DNA of 44,869 nucleotides from Pseudomonadota bacterium (GCA_963205265.1 CAUJJI010000073.1:1-44869); one strand, 5' to 3'. Positions 8,612-17,606 are shown, counted from the first letter of the stretch. The notes: generated by a model from the letters alone, not told the origin. Made by a program: numbers and translations.

Positions 8612-9127
8612 ATGTCATTGCAGGACGAACACGATATCAACCGGGTGGTGAATCTCTATGGATTTGCCGTCGATACCCAGGCCTGGGACTTGCTCGACCA
8701 GGTCTTCACCGAAGATGTCGACGCAGACTACAGCGAAACTTCGCACTGGCGCGATCTCGCCACCCTGAAATCCGACTTTGCCGCCTATCACGATCCGTTC
8801 GACGGCACTCAGCACACGATGATGAGCCACCTCGTCAACGTCGGCGGAGATACCGCCAATGCCATGACCTATGCGACATGGCGCCTGGTCCGGCGGGGCT
8901 TGGCCGGCGGCGAATTCTGGGAAGGCACCGGCTGGTACGACGACGTGCTGGTCCGCACCGCGCAGGGCTGGCGGATCTCCAGCCGCATCTGCCGGATCAT
9001 CTGGTGGGGCGGTAACCCGCTGGTCAACGAGACCGTGCCGGGCGTGAAGTTCCAGCTGCCGATGGATGCCCTGCGCGCCGAGCGGCTGGCAGGGCGGGTG
9101 CGGTACTTCCAGTCGCTCAAGAGCTAA
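8612..9127 (+). CDS. SnoaL-like polyketide cyclase/dehydratase-fold protein
   Basis: A 171-residue NTF2-fold protein. The N-terminus has DEHDINRVVNLYGFAVDTQ then DLLDQVFTEDV, the usual helix-strand opening, with HxxxMSHLVNV in the centre and GTGWYDDVLVRT near the C-terminus. The family includes scytalone-dehydratase-like and steroid isomerase-like enzymes and aromatic dioxygenase small-subunit relatives, so the fold does not give the reaction. The start at 8612 follows AGGAAGGGG by about 6 bp. The stop overlaps the convergent GST stop (CTAA), so the two transcripts meet here. The gene pairs with the upstream SDR. Confidence 0.8.
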   Translation: MSLQDEHDINRVVNLYGFAVDTQAWDLLDQVFTEDVDADYSETSHWRDLATLKSDFAAYHDPFDGTQHTMMSHLVNVGGDTANAMTYATWRLVRRGLAGGEFWEGTGWYDDVLVRTAQGWRISSRICRIIWWGGNPLVNETVPGVKFQLPMDALRAERLAGRVRYFQSLKS

Positions 9128-9867
9128 GCAAGCGGGGGGCGTCGATTGCTCGGACCGTCGCCCCCCGAGATTGCCGGAATTGCCAGCGCTTCGGTGGACC
9201 TGAAGCTCGGGAACTCCGGAACCCGGCGTCGCATTGTACCAAGATAAGCCAGGGTATCTGCGATGGCGCTGGCAAACGCCGGCCGGCCAGCAATACGGCC
9301 GATGTATGCCGCGGTTCGCGGCAGCGACTCGAACCAGCCGAGCATGTTGGCAAGGAACAGCGGGAAGCTGAGCATGAAGTCCGCGCCGGTCAGCCCGTCG
9401 CCAACCATCCAGCCGTCGTCGCGCAAGGCAGCTTCCAGCATTCCCGCGTAGCGGATCGCCTGGCGCCGGGCCTCCTCGCCGACGCTGGGGATCGGATCGA
9501 TGATGCAGCCGGGCGGCGGTGCGCAGTGATCCCAATAGATGCGCTGGTGAACCGCAAACAGTCCTTCGGACCAGTACATCCATTCATCGACCAGCGCTTG
9601 TTGCGGGCTTCCAGCCGCCGGAAGGAAGCGGCCGCCGCCGTACCTGCGCAGGACGTAGTTTATGATGGCGCCGGATTCGGTCAGGACAAGGCCATCGTCT
9701 TCGACAGTCGGGAACGAACCGATCGGGTTGACGTGCCGGTATTCCGGATCGTGTCGTTCCATGTTGTAGAAGTCGCGCACGATTTCCCGGTAGGGGAGAC
9801 CGAGTTCCTCCAGCAGCCACTTGATGCGGAACGACCGGGTCGTGGGCGAGTGATGCAGGACGATCAT
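9124..9867 (-). CDS. Glutathione S-transferase family protein
   Basis: A 247-residue cytosolic GST. The N-terminal thioredoxin-fold domain starts MIVLHHSPTTRSFRIKWLLEEL, with Ser/Thr residues at the glutathione-activating position and NPIGSFPTVEDDG plus LTESGAIINYV, the glutathione-binding loop. An all-helical C-terminal domain follows from about residue 90, with LTGADFMLSFPL. It is the last gene of the seven-gene minus-strand operon, 27 bp after the acyl-CoA synthetase. In sphingomonad catabolic clusters GSTs act as isomerases, ether-cleaving enzymes or detoxifiers; which applies here cannot be told. Confidence 0.88.
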   Translation of the reverse strand: MIVLHHSPTTRSFRIKWLLEELGLPYREIVRDFYNMERHDPEYRHVNPIGSFPTVEDDGLVLTESGAIINYVLRRYGGGRFLPAAGSPQQALVDEWMYWSEGLFAVHQRIYWDHCAPPPGCIIDPIPSVGEEARRQAIRYAGMLEAALRDDGWMVGDGLTGADFMLSFPLFLANMLGWFESLPRTAAYIGRIAGRPAFASAIADTLAYLGTMRRRVPEFPSFRSTEALAIPAISGGDGPSNRRPPLA

Positions 9868-9894
9868 GGCAGCGTTCTTCCTCTCGACAACAAT

Positions 9895-11433
9895 TCAGGT
9901 CGGGAATTCGCCGCGCTCGGCCATGCCGCGCGCCAGCATGCGCGAGGTCTTGCCGCTGCTGGTGCGCGGCAGCGGGCCGACATTGTGGACCGCGCGCGGG
10001 ATCTTGTACTTCGCCAGCCGCCCGTCGCAGTAAGCCAGGATGTCATCGACCTTCGCATCGGCATCCACATAGGCGACGACGCGGTGGCCCCAATGGCGGT
10101 CGGGAATGCCGACGACCGCGACTTCGCGCACCCCGGGCACCTCGAGCAGGACCGACTCGATCTCCGCCGGATAGACGTTGAGCCCGCCCGAGACGATGAG
10201 GTCGGCGCGGCGATCGCTGATGAAGAGATAGCCCTCGCTGTCCAGGTAACCGAGATCGCCGGAAGTGAGCCAGCCTTCGCTGCGCTGCTCGGCGACGGTA
10301 GGCTCGGGCCGCACGGAGCCCACGTGGCGCGTCACCAGCTCGGGGCTGCGGACATGGATCGTGCCGATCTCTTCCGGGCCGCAGGCACGCCCCTCGTCGT
10401 CGAAGATCGCCACGTCCTGGCCCGGCAGAGGCCGTCCGACCGAGCGCGGACGGTGGCTCTGCTCGTCGGGCATCAGTGCCGCGACGTAGCCGAACTCCGA
10501 AGAACCGTAGGCCTCGACGAGGCCGACATGGGGGAAACGCTCTGCCAGTCGCTGCTTGAGCGGAGGGGCCAGCGTCGCCGCGGTCGACAGCAGCCGGCGC
10601 AGGCTCGGCGCCTCGCCGGGATAGTCGAGTGCGCCCGAAAGCATCGTCGGCACCACTAGCGCATTGGTTGCGCCATGTTCTGCGCAGTCGTTCCAGAAGC
10701 AGGTCTTGTCGAAGCGGCCCATCAGCGCGACCGTGCCGCCGACAAGCAGTTGCGGCAGTCCGGCGTGGAGTGCGGCATGGCCCAGCGGCCCGGTGACGAT
10801 GTGAACGTCGTCGCTGCGCATGTCGAGCATCGCCATCATGTGGCGATAGTTCTCCAGCTGCGCCCGCTGGCTGCTGACCATGGCCTTGGGCTTTCCGGTC
10901 GTGCCCGAGGAGAACCGGACCATCAGCGGTCCCCACTCGTCTCCGGTCGGCTCGACCGTGTCACCGTCGTCGGCATCGAGCAGGTCCTCGAGCCTGGTGT
11001 GGCCCTCGGCGAGGAACAGGCGCGGGCGCAGTTCGCCGATCTGATAGGCGAGTTCATGCGCCGTCAGCATCGGATTGAAGGCGGTGAACGAGATGCCGAC
11101 TGCCGAGCAGGCTAGGAACAGCGGCGCCAGTTCCCAGCGATTTCCGCAGGCGACGCCGATTGCCTCGCCCGGCGCCGCGCCGAGGCGGACGAGCCCGCGG
11201 GCGAAGGCCCGGGCCATGTCGTCGAGCTCGCGGTAGGTCAGCTTGCCGTCGGGCCGGGCGAGCGCTACCCGCTGGGGAAAGCGCCGCGCCACTTGCGCGA
11301 ACCAGACGTAGGGCGTGTACTGCCGGCTGTAGTGGTGCGCGCGGTCCTCGTCCCGGGCCCGGTAATTGGCGACATCGTCGGACAATTCCAGTCCGGCGAC
11401 GGCCTCTGCGCCGTCGCCTACCGGTCCAGCCAT
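9895..11433 (-). CDS. Acyl-CoA synthetase (AMP-forming)
   Basis: A 512-residue adenylate-forming ligase. The P-loop SSGTTGKPK lies at about residues 175-183. Later come YGSSEFGY, the hinge region SGDLGYLDSEG with DRRADLIVSGG, and the catalytic lysine motif SSGKTSR near the C-terminus. It activates a carboxylic acid to its CoA ester at the expense of ATP. The start at 11433 overlaps the upstream nitroreductase by 16 bp. The open frame continues further upstream, but that part is antisense-like low-complexity reading through the nitroreductase gene. Within the operon it probably activates the substrate for the aldolase and oxidation genes. Substrate specificity is unknown. Confidence 0.92.
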   Translation of the reverse strand: MAGPVGDGAEAVAGLELSDDVANYRARDEDRAHHYSRQYTPYVWFAQVARRFPQRVALARPDGKLTYRELDDMARAFARGLVRLGAAPGEAIGVACGNRWELAPLFLACSAVGISFTAFNPMLTAHELAYQIGELRPRLFLAEGHTRLEDLLDADDGDTVEPTGDEWGPLMVRFSSGTTGKPKAMVSSQRAQLENYRHMMAMLDMRSDDVHIVTGPLGHAALHAGLPQLLVGGTVALMGRFDKTCFWNDCAEHGATNALVVPTMLSGALDYPGEAPSLRRLLSTAATLAPPLKQRLAERFPHVGLVEAYGSSEFGYVAALMPDEQSHRPRSVGRPLPGQDVAIFDDEGRACGPEEIGTIHVRSPELVTRHVGSVRPEPTVAEQRSEGWLTSGDLGYLDSEGYLFISDRRADLIVSGGLNVYPAEIESVLLEVPGVREVAVVGIPDRHWGHRVVAYVDADAKVDDILAYCDGRLAKYKIPRAVHNVGPLPRTSSGKTSRMLARGMAERGEFPT

Positions 11434-12155
11434 GTCACGGTGTCCGTGACTTCCGCCCGCCGCGAGCGGAAGCTGTTTGCCGGATGGTCCATGTCCGGCC
11501 AGCCGAACGAGGCGCCGCAGACGATGTCCCGGGTCTCGGGAATTCCGAAGAATTCCCGCAAGAGCGGACAGTAGTTGGCGAAGGCAGCCTGCGGGATCAT
11601 GCCGATGCCCAGGCTCTCTGCCGCGAGCAGCAAGGTGCCGAGGTAGCTGCCGCAGTCGAGCACGCCATAGGTGCCGATGCTTTTCTCGGTGGTGATGACC
11701 AGCGCGTGCGGCGCGCCGAACAGTCGGAAGTTTTCCAGCATCTGCTTCGCAGAGCCGATGCGGTCGCCGTAGACGACGCCGACGGCCTCGTACAGCTGCC
11801 AACCCACTTCGCGCTGCCGCTCCTTGTAGACGCCGGTGTAGTTCTCGGGAAACGGCAGGTCGGACTCTGCGGTCATCGCCCCCGTCGCCATGTCGGCGCT
11901 GGCGCGGGCGAACATCGCCTCGCGCAACCGCTCGGTGGCTTCGCCTTGGGTGACGTGAAGCTGCCAGGGCTGGCTGTTGCACCACGATGCCGCGTTCTGT
12001 GCGATCGCCAGCATCGTCTCGATGGTTTCGTGCGGAACCGGCTCGGGACGATAGGCCCGGCAGCTGAAGCGCCGGATCAGCAGGTCGGATAGGACTTCGG
12101 CGGCCGGCGTCATTCCGGCTGCTTCCTGGGGCTTGCGGCGTTCGATCGAAGGCAT
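11418..12155 (-). CDS. Nitroreductase-family FMN oxidoreductase
   Basis: A 245-residue flavin-dependent NAD(P)H oxidoreductase. The N-terminal RRFSCRAYRPEPV segment and ASWCNSQPWQLHVT are the FMN-contacting motifs of the family. Near the C-terminus there is YLGTLLLAAESLGIGMIPQ followed by FFGIPETRDIVCGASFGWPD. The family reduces nitro groups, quinones, flavins or enones; in catabolic clusters it can act as an ene-reductase or supply reduced flavin. It begins 1 bp after the thiolase-like gene stop and overlaps the acyl-CoA synthetase start. An internal ATG at 12113 gives a 231-residue alternative. Confidence 0.88.
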   Translation of the reverse strand: MPSIERRKPQEAAGMTPAAEVLSDLLIRRFSCRAYRPEPVPHETIETMLAIAQNAASWCNSQPWQLHVTQGEATERLREAMFARASADMATGAMTAESDLPFPENYTGVYKERQREVGWQLYEAVGVVYGDRIGSAKQMLENFRLFGAPHALVITTEKSIGTYGVLDCGSYLGTLLLAAESLGIGMIPQAAFANYCPLLREFFGIPETRDIVCGASFGWPDMDHPANSFRSRRAEVTDTVTWLDR

Positions 12156-12156
12156 G

Positions 12157-13323
12157 TCAGTCCACTCCGAGAATGGCGGCGCTGGTCGGCAGACCGCTGC
12201 CCGCTGTTACCAGCATGTTGCGCACGCCGGGTACCTGGTTGACGGCGCTGCCGCGCAGCTGGCGCACCGCTTCCGCGACGCCGTTCATGCCGTGGATATA
12301 GGCTTCCCCGAGCTGACCGCCGTGCATGTTTATCGGCAACTTGCCCCCGATCTCGAGGTGGCCGTCCTTGACGAAGTCCTTGGCCTCGCCTTTCGCGCAG
12401 AAGCCGTAGGCTTCCAGGCCGGGGAACACCGTTGGCCCGAAATGGTCGTAGATGATGGCCGCGTCGAGATCGGCCGGCGAGAGGCCGGACTGGGCATAGA
12501 GCTGGCGGCCGGCCGCCGCGCATTCGTCGAACGGCCAGACGTTGTCCTTGTAGAAGCCGCCCAGGCTGACCGTGCCCTTGGGCGAGCCCTGCGCGGCGGC
12601 GCGGATGTAGACCGGCTTCTGGCGAAGGTCCCGCGCTCGCTCGGCGCTGACGATCACCAGCGCGACGCCGCCGTCGCTCTCCTGGCAGCAATCGAGCAGC
12701 CGCAGCGGATCGGCGACCATGCGCGAGGTCTGGTGGTCTTCGACCGTGATCGGCTTGCCGTAGTAGAAGGCGTTCGGATTGGTCGAGGCGTACTTGCGCG
12801 CCAGGACCGCGTAGTTGGCGAAGTCGAGGCTGGTCGCGCCGGTCTCGTGCATGTAGCGGCGCATCATCAGGCCGAGCATCGCCGCCGGCGTCATCAGCCC
12901 CGCGAAGCCGTGGTAGGCGAAGATGACGTTGTCGCTCGTCGGCGGCAGGGAATGCATCGGCTGTCCGAAGCGGTATTCCGAGCGCTCGTTCATCGCCCGG
13001 TAGACGACGACGACATTGGCGATCCCGGTAATGATCGCCATCGCCGCCTGCTGCACCGGTCCCAGGGTGCCGCCTCCGCCCTGGGGAATGCGGGTGAAGA
13101 ACTTGAGGTCCTTGCCGCCGATCGCGCGGAAGATCTCCTGCTCGCTGTTGTTGTCCATGGTGAAGCTCGACATGCCGTCGACCTCCGACGGGTCGATCCC
13201 GGCGTCGGCTAGCGCGCCGAGCGTGGCTTCGACGGCAAGGCGCAATTCGCTGCGCCCGCTGTTCTTCGAGAATTCGGTCGCGCCGTAGCCGGCGATCGCT
13301 GTCTTGTTCGAGATGGTTGTCAT
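12157..13323 (-). CDS. Ltp2-type thiolase-fold aldolase (lipid-transfer protein family)
   Basis: A 388-residue thiolase superfamily protein. The position of the acyl-accepting Cys of true thiolases is Gly-rich here (IPQGGGGT, residues 79-86), so it cannot be a normal thiolase. Two tyrosines remain in conserved places: Tyr292 in IIYDHFG and Tyr342 in GEAYIHGMNG. From memory of the literature these correspond to Tyr294 and Tyr344 of actinobacterial Ltp2, which performs retro-aldol cleavage of hydroxyacyl-CoA steroid side chains. The next gene downstream of its promoter-proximal side encodes a DUF35 protein, the known obligate partner of Ltp2. The aldolase assignment is inference; the fold is clear. 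Confidence 0.85.
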   Translation of the reverse strand: MTTISNKTAIAGYGATEFSKNSGRSELRLAVEATLGALADAGIDPSEVDGMSSFTMDNNSEQEIFRAIGGKDLKFFTRIPQGGGGTLGPVQQAAMAIITGIANVVVVYRAMNERSEYRFGQPMHSLPPTSDNVIFAYHGFAGLMTPAAMLGLMMRRYMHETGATSLDFANYAVLARKYASTNPNAFYYGKPITVEDHQTSRMVADPLRLLDCCQESDGGVALVIVSAERARDLRQKPVYIRAAAQGSPKGTVSLGGFYKDNVWPFDECAAAGRQLYAQSGLSPADLDAAIIYDHFGPTVFPGLEAYGFCAKGEAKDFVKDGHLEIGGKLPINMHGGQLGEAYIHGMNGVAEAVRQLRGSAVNQVPGVRNMLVTAGSGLPTSAAILGVD

Positions 13324-13344
13324 GGTGGGTTCCAGGTCGGCGCG

Positions 13345-13752
13345 TCAGAGATTGCGGAAGCGGAAGGCGGCAACGTTTTCGCGCCGGACGAACTCGACCC
13401 TCACGCGCCGACCGATCGCCACGTCCGCCGGATCGGTGCCGTCCATGGCCCCGAGCAGGCGCACGCCTTCGTCCATCGTGACGAGGGCCATCGGGTGGGG
13501 CGCGGCAAAGCCCGGCAGCGGCGGATGATAATGGGTGACGTAGCTGTAGACCTCACCCTCGCCGGCCAGCGGCAGGGGCTCCCAGTCGAGCGAACCACAG
13601 CTCTCGCAGCCCGGCGAGGGCAGGCTGCGGAGCTGGTTGCAGCGCGCGCACCGCTGGACAAGCAACCGCTCGTCCTCGAGCCCTCGGTAGAAGAAGTCGA
13701 AGTCGCGGTTGGAACAGGGCGCATTGTGCCCCCTGGCGCTGGCATCGGTCAT
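13345..13752 (-). CDS. DUF35 OB-fold Zn-ribbon protein, aldolase/hydratase partner
   Basis: A 135-residue protein with a rubredoxin-like Zn ribbon (Cys35-x2-Cys38, Cys49-x2-Cys52) followed by an OB-fold with EGEVYSYVTHYHPP and GFAAPHPMALV. DUF35 proteins bind thiolase-fold enzymes and, in ChsH2-type proteins, form aldolase complexes with Ltp2. Here it is encoded 21 bp upstream of the thiolase-fold gene in the same operon, supporting an Ltp2-DUF35 complex. It is the stand-alone form, not fused to a MaoC-like hydratase domain. AGGA lies upstream of the ATG. Confidence 0.88.
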   Translation of the reverse strand: MTDASARGHNAPCSNRDFDFFYRGLEDERLLVQRCARCNQLRSLPSPGCESCGSLDWEPLPLAGEGEVYSYVTHYHPPLPGFAAPHPMALVTMDEGVRLLGAMDGTDPADVAIGRRVRVEFVRRENVAAFRFRNL

Positions 13753-13785
13753 GGTCGGTTCCTATGTGAATTGTCGGGATGGATT

Positions 13786-14799
13786 TCAGCCAGTCGGGCG
13801 GCAGACGCGGTAGACATAGTCGTTCCACTGCACTTCCTGGGTTTCGCCCCAGCAGCTCTCTCCGGTCTGCGTGCAGGTCCAGCGGGTGAGGCCGGTGTGG
13901 CACAGCGCATTCTGCCAGCAGTGCCAGGGCACGCTGCCCACGACTTCACCGACGAACTGCAGCTCGCGTCCGTTCTCCAGCGTGCAATCGATGACGTGGC
14001 GCACCGGGCGCAGGCCGCATTCGGCGGCGCGCTCGGTGATCTTGGAATAGCGCGACAGCCGCAGTTGCCGGCCATGATCGTAGACCCAGGCATCGCTCAT
14101 GATCTTGTCGGCGGGGATATCGTAGAGGCCGGCCCAGTCCGGGTTGCGGGCAGGATCGTCCAGCCCGGAGATGCAGAAGGCGAAATCCTTCGAGAAGGCG
14201 CCGTTCATCCAGGTATAGGGCGGCATCTTGTGGCCGACTTCCGGCCGGCGCTCGCCCCAGCTTCGGTCGCGGATGGTGAGGTTGTCGAACAGGTAGTCGC
14301 GGCCCTCGAACACGACCTTGCCGACCGAGCGCATGGTCTGCTCGAAATGCGCGTTGTTCGATCGCATGATCGCCGGCTGGACCGCTTCCTGCGTCATGTC
14401 GAGTGCGAAGTCGCGGTCGGGGTTGGCATAGCGGATGCGCATCCGCTCCATCGGCTTCTCGAACTCGACCGTCAGCCCGTTGGCCAGGCTTATGTTGCCC
14501 GCCGCGTCGAAGATGGTGTCGGGCGCGAAGTTGCGGAAGTCGAACACCTCGCAGGCGAGCTGCTCGCGCTTGTTGCCGATGTGGACGAACAGTCCCGCCG
14601 TGCAGAGATTGAGATTGGGGTGGGTCCAGATATGGATGAACCCGTGCATGCCCGAGACCGGCTCGATCAGCGACCAGTACCATGTCTCGGTCATCTCGTG
14701 GTGCTTTTCGGGCAGGGACCGGCCGTGGTAGAAATCGTCGTTCGGCCCCGGCGTACCGAAGCCCGCCGCGCTCTTCGTCCATTCGATCACTTCACTCAT
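13786..14799 (-). CDS. AttH/hydroxyneurosporene synthase-like lipocalin-fold protein (DUF7064/7065-like)
   Basis: A 337-residue protein with no signal peptide, rich in aromatic residues and beta strands. It contains WYWSLIEPVSGMHGFIHIWTH split over strands, IRDRSWGER and WMNGAFSKDFAFC. The RDRSWG motif followed by a WxxG-like stretch is typical of the two-lobed AttH/CrtC-like family, which includes carotenoid hydratases and unassigned proteins of steroid and terpenoid clusters. The start at 14799 overlaps the kinase gene stop by 8 bp (ATGAGTGA), so translation is coupled. A distant paralogue sits next to another kinase at 26786-28015. Function is unknown; hydration or isomerisation of a hydrophobic substrate is a guess. 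Confidence 0.68.
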   Translation of the reverse strand: MSEVIEWTKSAAGFGTPGPNDDFYHGRSLPEKHHEMTETWYWSLIEPVSGMHGFIHIWTHPNLNLCTAGLFVHIGNKREQLACEVFDFRNFAPDTIFDAAGNISLANGLTVEFEKPMERMRIRYANPDRDFALDMTQEAVQPAIMRSNNAHFEQTMRSVGKVVFEGRDYLFDNLTIRDRSWGERRPEVGHKMPPYTWMNGAFSKDFAFCISGLDDPARNPDWAGLYDIPADKIMSDAWVYDHGRQLRLSRYSKITERAAECGLRPVRHVIDCTLENGRELQFVGEVVGSVPWHCWQNALCHTGLTRWTCTQTGESCWGETQEVQWNDYVYRVCRPTG

Positions 14800-16204
14800 C
14801 GCTGCTCTCCGCATTGGCGATCGCGTCAAAGATGGCGATTTCGTATTTGGGAATATAGATCGTGCCTGCCACCGTCAGCGGCACCTCGAAGACCCCGGGA
14901 AGCAGGAGCGAGTTCAGCGAGCCGAGGCAGGCGACCATGTTGCGGGTTTCCTGCCAGACTGTGAAATAGGCCTCGGCGCGCCGGTCGACGGTGAAGCCGC
15001 CCGCGGCCTGGTACGTCGCGTAGAATTCGTCCCAGCTGTCGATCTGGTCCATGAACGGCTTGATGCTGGCGAGGTCCTCGACAGGGTCGCCGATACGGCT
15101 GAATTCCCAGTCGAGTAGTGCGGCGATGCGGCCGTCGTCCATGAGCATGTTGTGGTAGCCGACGTCCCCGTGGATGCGGCAGGCGGGCCGCCCGGCGAGC
15201 CGGTCGATATTGCGGCGCAGCCAGCGCAGCCCGACCAGCAGCCCGGGATGCGGGGCGCGCTCGCGCTCGAGCATGCGGGCCTCGAGCGCGTCGATTTCGG
15301 CGGCGACCGGCTCGCGCACGTCGGCGCCGGGCAGCGCCGTCCGCGCGTGCAGCCGGCCGAGCACTTCCGCCGTGCTGCGCGCCCACTGCCGGCGGACGTC
15401 GAGGTCGGACGGCACGATCTGGTTGGCGGGCGTGCCGTCGGCGAAGCTGACGCCCATGAATGCGCCGCTGCACAGCGCGGCGTCGGGCTCGATCCACAGC
15501 GGCGCAGGCACGGGCACGCCGATGCCGACCATTTCCTGCAGGACCGGGAACTCCGAAGTCACGCTCGACCCGGTCGGCAAGCCGGGGCTGTCCTTGCGGA
15601 TGACGAACCTGGCCTCTTTGCCGCCGTCGAGGACGGTGGCGATATAGGTCGCCTTGGAATAGCCCCCCATCAGGCGCTTGAGGCCGGTGACCGTGGCTTC
15701 CGGTCCGGCGTGGCCGCGGCTGCGCAGCCAGTCCTGGAGCAGAGGCACGGACAGCTCGGCCGGAGCGGGCTCGTCCTGCGTGGCCCGCGCGTCGCCCCGG
15801 CCGCCGGCATATGTCGCGCGCGTTCCGGCGTCGATGACCGGGTCCATCGGCGAATGATAGTCGACCAGCATTTCGCGAATGCGCCGCAGTGACGCGGGAT
15901 CTTCGCCGATCGCGCCGGCTTCGATCGCGGCGCACAGGCCGGCGCCGGGCATTGTCTCCCAACCGCGTGCCGCAGCGCGCGGCCTGGCCGGAGGCAGCGC
16001 GGCCGACCCGGCCAGTGCCGCCTCGGCGGCCGAAGCGCGCGCGAGCGCATCGGCAGGATAGTCCATGCGCGCGATCTGGTAGCCGAGCGCGGTCGTAGCC
16101 ATGAAAACCTCCGTCAATTGTTCGGAGGTCAGGTTTTCCGCGCGTGTCAGCCGATCGAGAGCGCCGTGGATCGTGTGTAGTACTTTTCTGCTGATCTCAT
16201 CCAT
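14792..16204 (-). CDS. APH-fold phosphotransferase with long N-terminal helical extension
   Basis: About 470 residues from the ATG at 16204. The C-terminal two thirds is an ACAD10/11- or LvaA-type kinase domain, with a glycine-rich loop LMGGYSKATY near residue 180. The Brenner motif HGD is at 345-347 with Asn352, and the metal-binding D365-W-E367 follows. The first 145 residues are mostly helical, rich in Ala and Arg, and not part of the usual APH domain, which starts near residue 155. It is the first gene of the seven-gene operon. ATG 16213 is an alternative start. Small-molecule kinase activity is predicted, probably on a hydroxyacyl-CoA or hydroxy acid. Confidence 0.83.
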   Translation of the reverse strand: MDEISRKVLHTIHGALDRLTRAENLTSEQLTEVFMATTALGYQIARMDYPADALARASAAEAALAGSAALPPARPRAAARGWETMPGAGLCAAIEAGAIGEDPASLRRIREMLVDYHSPMDPVIDAGTRATYAGGRGDARATQDEPAPAELSVPLLQDWLRSRGHAGPEATVTGLKRLMGGYSKATYIATVLDGGKEARFVIRKDSPGLPTGSSVTSEFPVLQEMVGIGVPVPAPLWIEPDAALCSGAFMGVSFADGTPANQIVPSDLDVRRQWARSTAEVLGRLHARTALPGADVREPVAAEIDALEARMLERERAPHPGLLVGLRWLRRNIDRLAGRPACRIHGDVGYHNMLMDDGRIAALLDWEFSRIGDPVEDLASIKPFMDQIDSWDEFYATYQAAGGFTVDRRAEAYFTVWQETRNMVACLGSLNSLLLPGVFEVPLTVAGTIYIPKYEIAIFDAIANAESSDE

Positions 16205-16533
16205 TTCCCGCATCCACCCGTCCGTCGCCTGCGACTGCACAACTTTTGCCGGGCACGGCCCTGCCATCATGGGCAACCCCGCGTGCCACGGCAAGGCGAC
16301 CAATCCGGCCGATGAAACCTGTGCTGCAATAGGTCCTGCCTCTCGTTGCTGCGAGCGGTCCGGCGGGTGCGCGGGAAGGCGGGGCCGGCACGGGCCGTGA
16401 CGCGCGCCCGCCGGCCGCGTCTTGCCTCCTGTTCGCCGCGGTTTTGCCTCGATCGCCAGATGGGCTGTGCCGAGCGAACGGGTGGTGTTAGCGGCAGGCG
16501 GTGGCTGGAGTAGCCAGCAGGAGGAATAGGCCT

Positions 16534-17580
16534 TTGGTTGAGCAATCGGACTTTTCGATCGACCTTGCCGGCATCGAGCGCTGGCTGGTGGGACAAGGCG
16601 TCCTTGCCGCCGGCGGGCTGGGCTCGATCCGGCAGCTTGCCGGCGGTACGCAGAACATCGTGCTGCGCTTCAGCAACGGCGGCCGCGACTATGTCCTGCG
16701 CCATCCGCCGGCCAAGCCGCGTCCCAACAGCAACAAGCTGCTCGAGCGCGAGATTCGCCTGCTCGGCGCGCTGGCGGGAAGCGCGGTGCCGCATCCCGCC
16801 GTCGTCGCCGCGTGCACCGACACTTCAATCGTCGGTGCGGTGTTCTATGTCATGGAAGCGGTGGACGGCTTCAACCCGACCGTCGCGATGCCCGAAGGCG
16901 CGGCCGGCTCGCCGGCGATCCGCCACCGTATGGGGCTAGAGATGATCGACGGTCTCGCCGCGCTGGCCGACGTCGATCCGATCGCACAGGGACTGGCCGA
17001 CTTCGGCAATCTCGACGGCTTTCTCGAAAGGCAAGTCAGTCGCTGGGCCTCCGAACTCGATAGCTACGGTCGCTTCGCCGGTTGGCAGGGGCCGGCAGCG
17101 CTCGGCGACGTCGCCGCCGTCGGCCAGTGGCTGACCGATAACCTTCCACAGGGCATGCAGCCAGGGATCATCCACGGCGACTACCACATCGGGAATTGCA
17201 TCTTCGGCGAGGACGGCCGGCTCAACGCCATCGTCGACTGGGAGATGGCGACCCTTGGCGACCCGCTCGTCGATCTTGGCCGCCTGCTCGTCAGCTGGCC
17301 GGGCAAGGGGCCGGCAAAGCCGCAGACCATGCGTGTCGCCCCGCTCGACGGATTTCCGAGCCACGGCGAGATGATCGCGCGCTATGCCGAACGGTCCGGC
17401 CGGTCGCTCGACCACTTGCCGTGGTTCGAAGTGCTCGCTTGCTACAAGCTCGGCCTGATCCTTGAAGGGACACATGCGCGCGCGCAGGCCGGGCTAGCCG
17501 ACATGGCGACCGGCGAGCGGCTGCACCGTTCGGCGGTCGCGCTTCTCGAAGAAGCCCGCGCCATTATCGCGCAGGCCTGA
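16534..17580 (+). CDS. ACAD11/LvaA-type phosphotransferase (4-hydroxyacyl-CoA kinase candidate)
   Basis: A 348-residue APH-fold kinase. The N-lobe has RQLAGGTQNIVLRF and a conserved VLRHPP. The phrase FYVMEAVDGF is typical of the kinase domain of ACAD10/ACAD11. HGD lies at 214-216 with Asn221, and D235-W-E237 follows in the metal site. The start is TTG 16534, preceded by AGGAGG with 8 bp spacing; a GTG at 16501 lacks such a site. It is followed after 26 bp by an ACAD11-like dehydrogenase. In mammals kinase and dehydrogenase are one protein that phosphorylates a 4-hydroxyacyl-CoA and then eliminates phosphate. The same role is proposed here. Confidence 0.88.
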   Translation: MVEQSDFSIDLAGIERWLVGQGVLAAGGLGSIRQLAGGTQNIVLRFSNGGRDYVLRHPPAKPRPNSNKLLEREIRLLGALAGSAVPHPAVVAACTDTSIVGAVFYVMEAVDGFNPTVAMPEGAAGSPAIRHRMGLEMIDGLAALADVDPIAQGLADFGNLDGFLERQVSRWASELDSYGRFAGWQGPAALGDVAAVGQWLTDNLPQGMQPGIIHGDYHIGNCIFGEDGRLNAIVDWEMATLGDPLVDLGRLLVSWPGKGPAKPQTMRVAPLDGFPSHGEMIARYAERSGRSLDHLPWFEVLACYKLGLILEGTHARAQAGLADMATGERLHRSAVALLEEARAIIAQA

Positions 17581-17606
17581 CCACTCGAAGACAGGAGTTT
17601 GAACAC

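Noticed and set aside
11434..11985. N-terminal extension of the acyl-CoA synthetase frame
   Set aside because: The extra residues are an out-of-frame reading of the nitroreductase gene; ATG 11433 gives a normal-length ligase.
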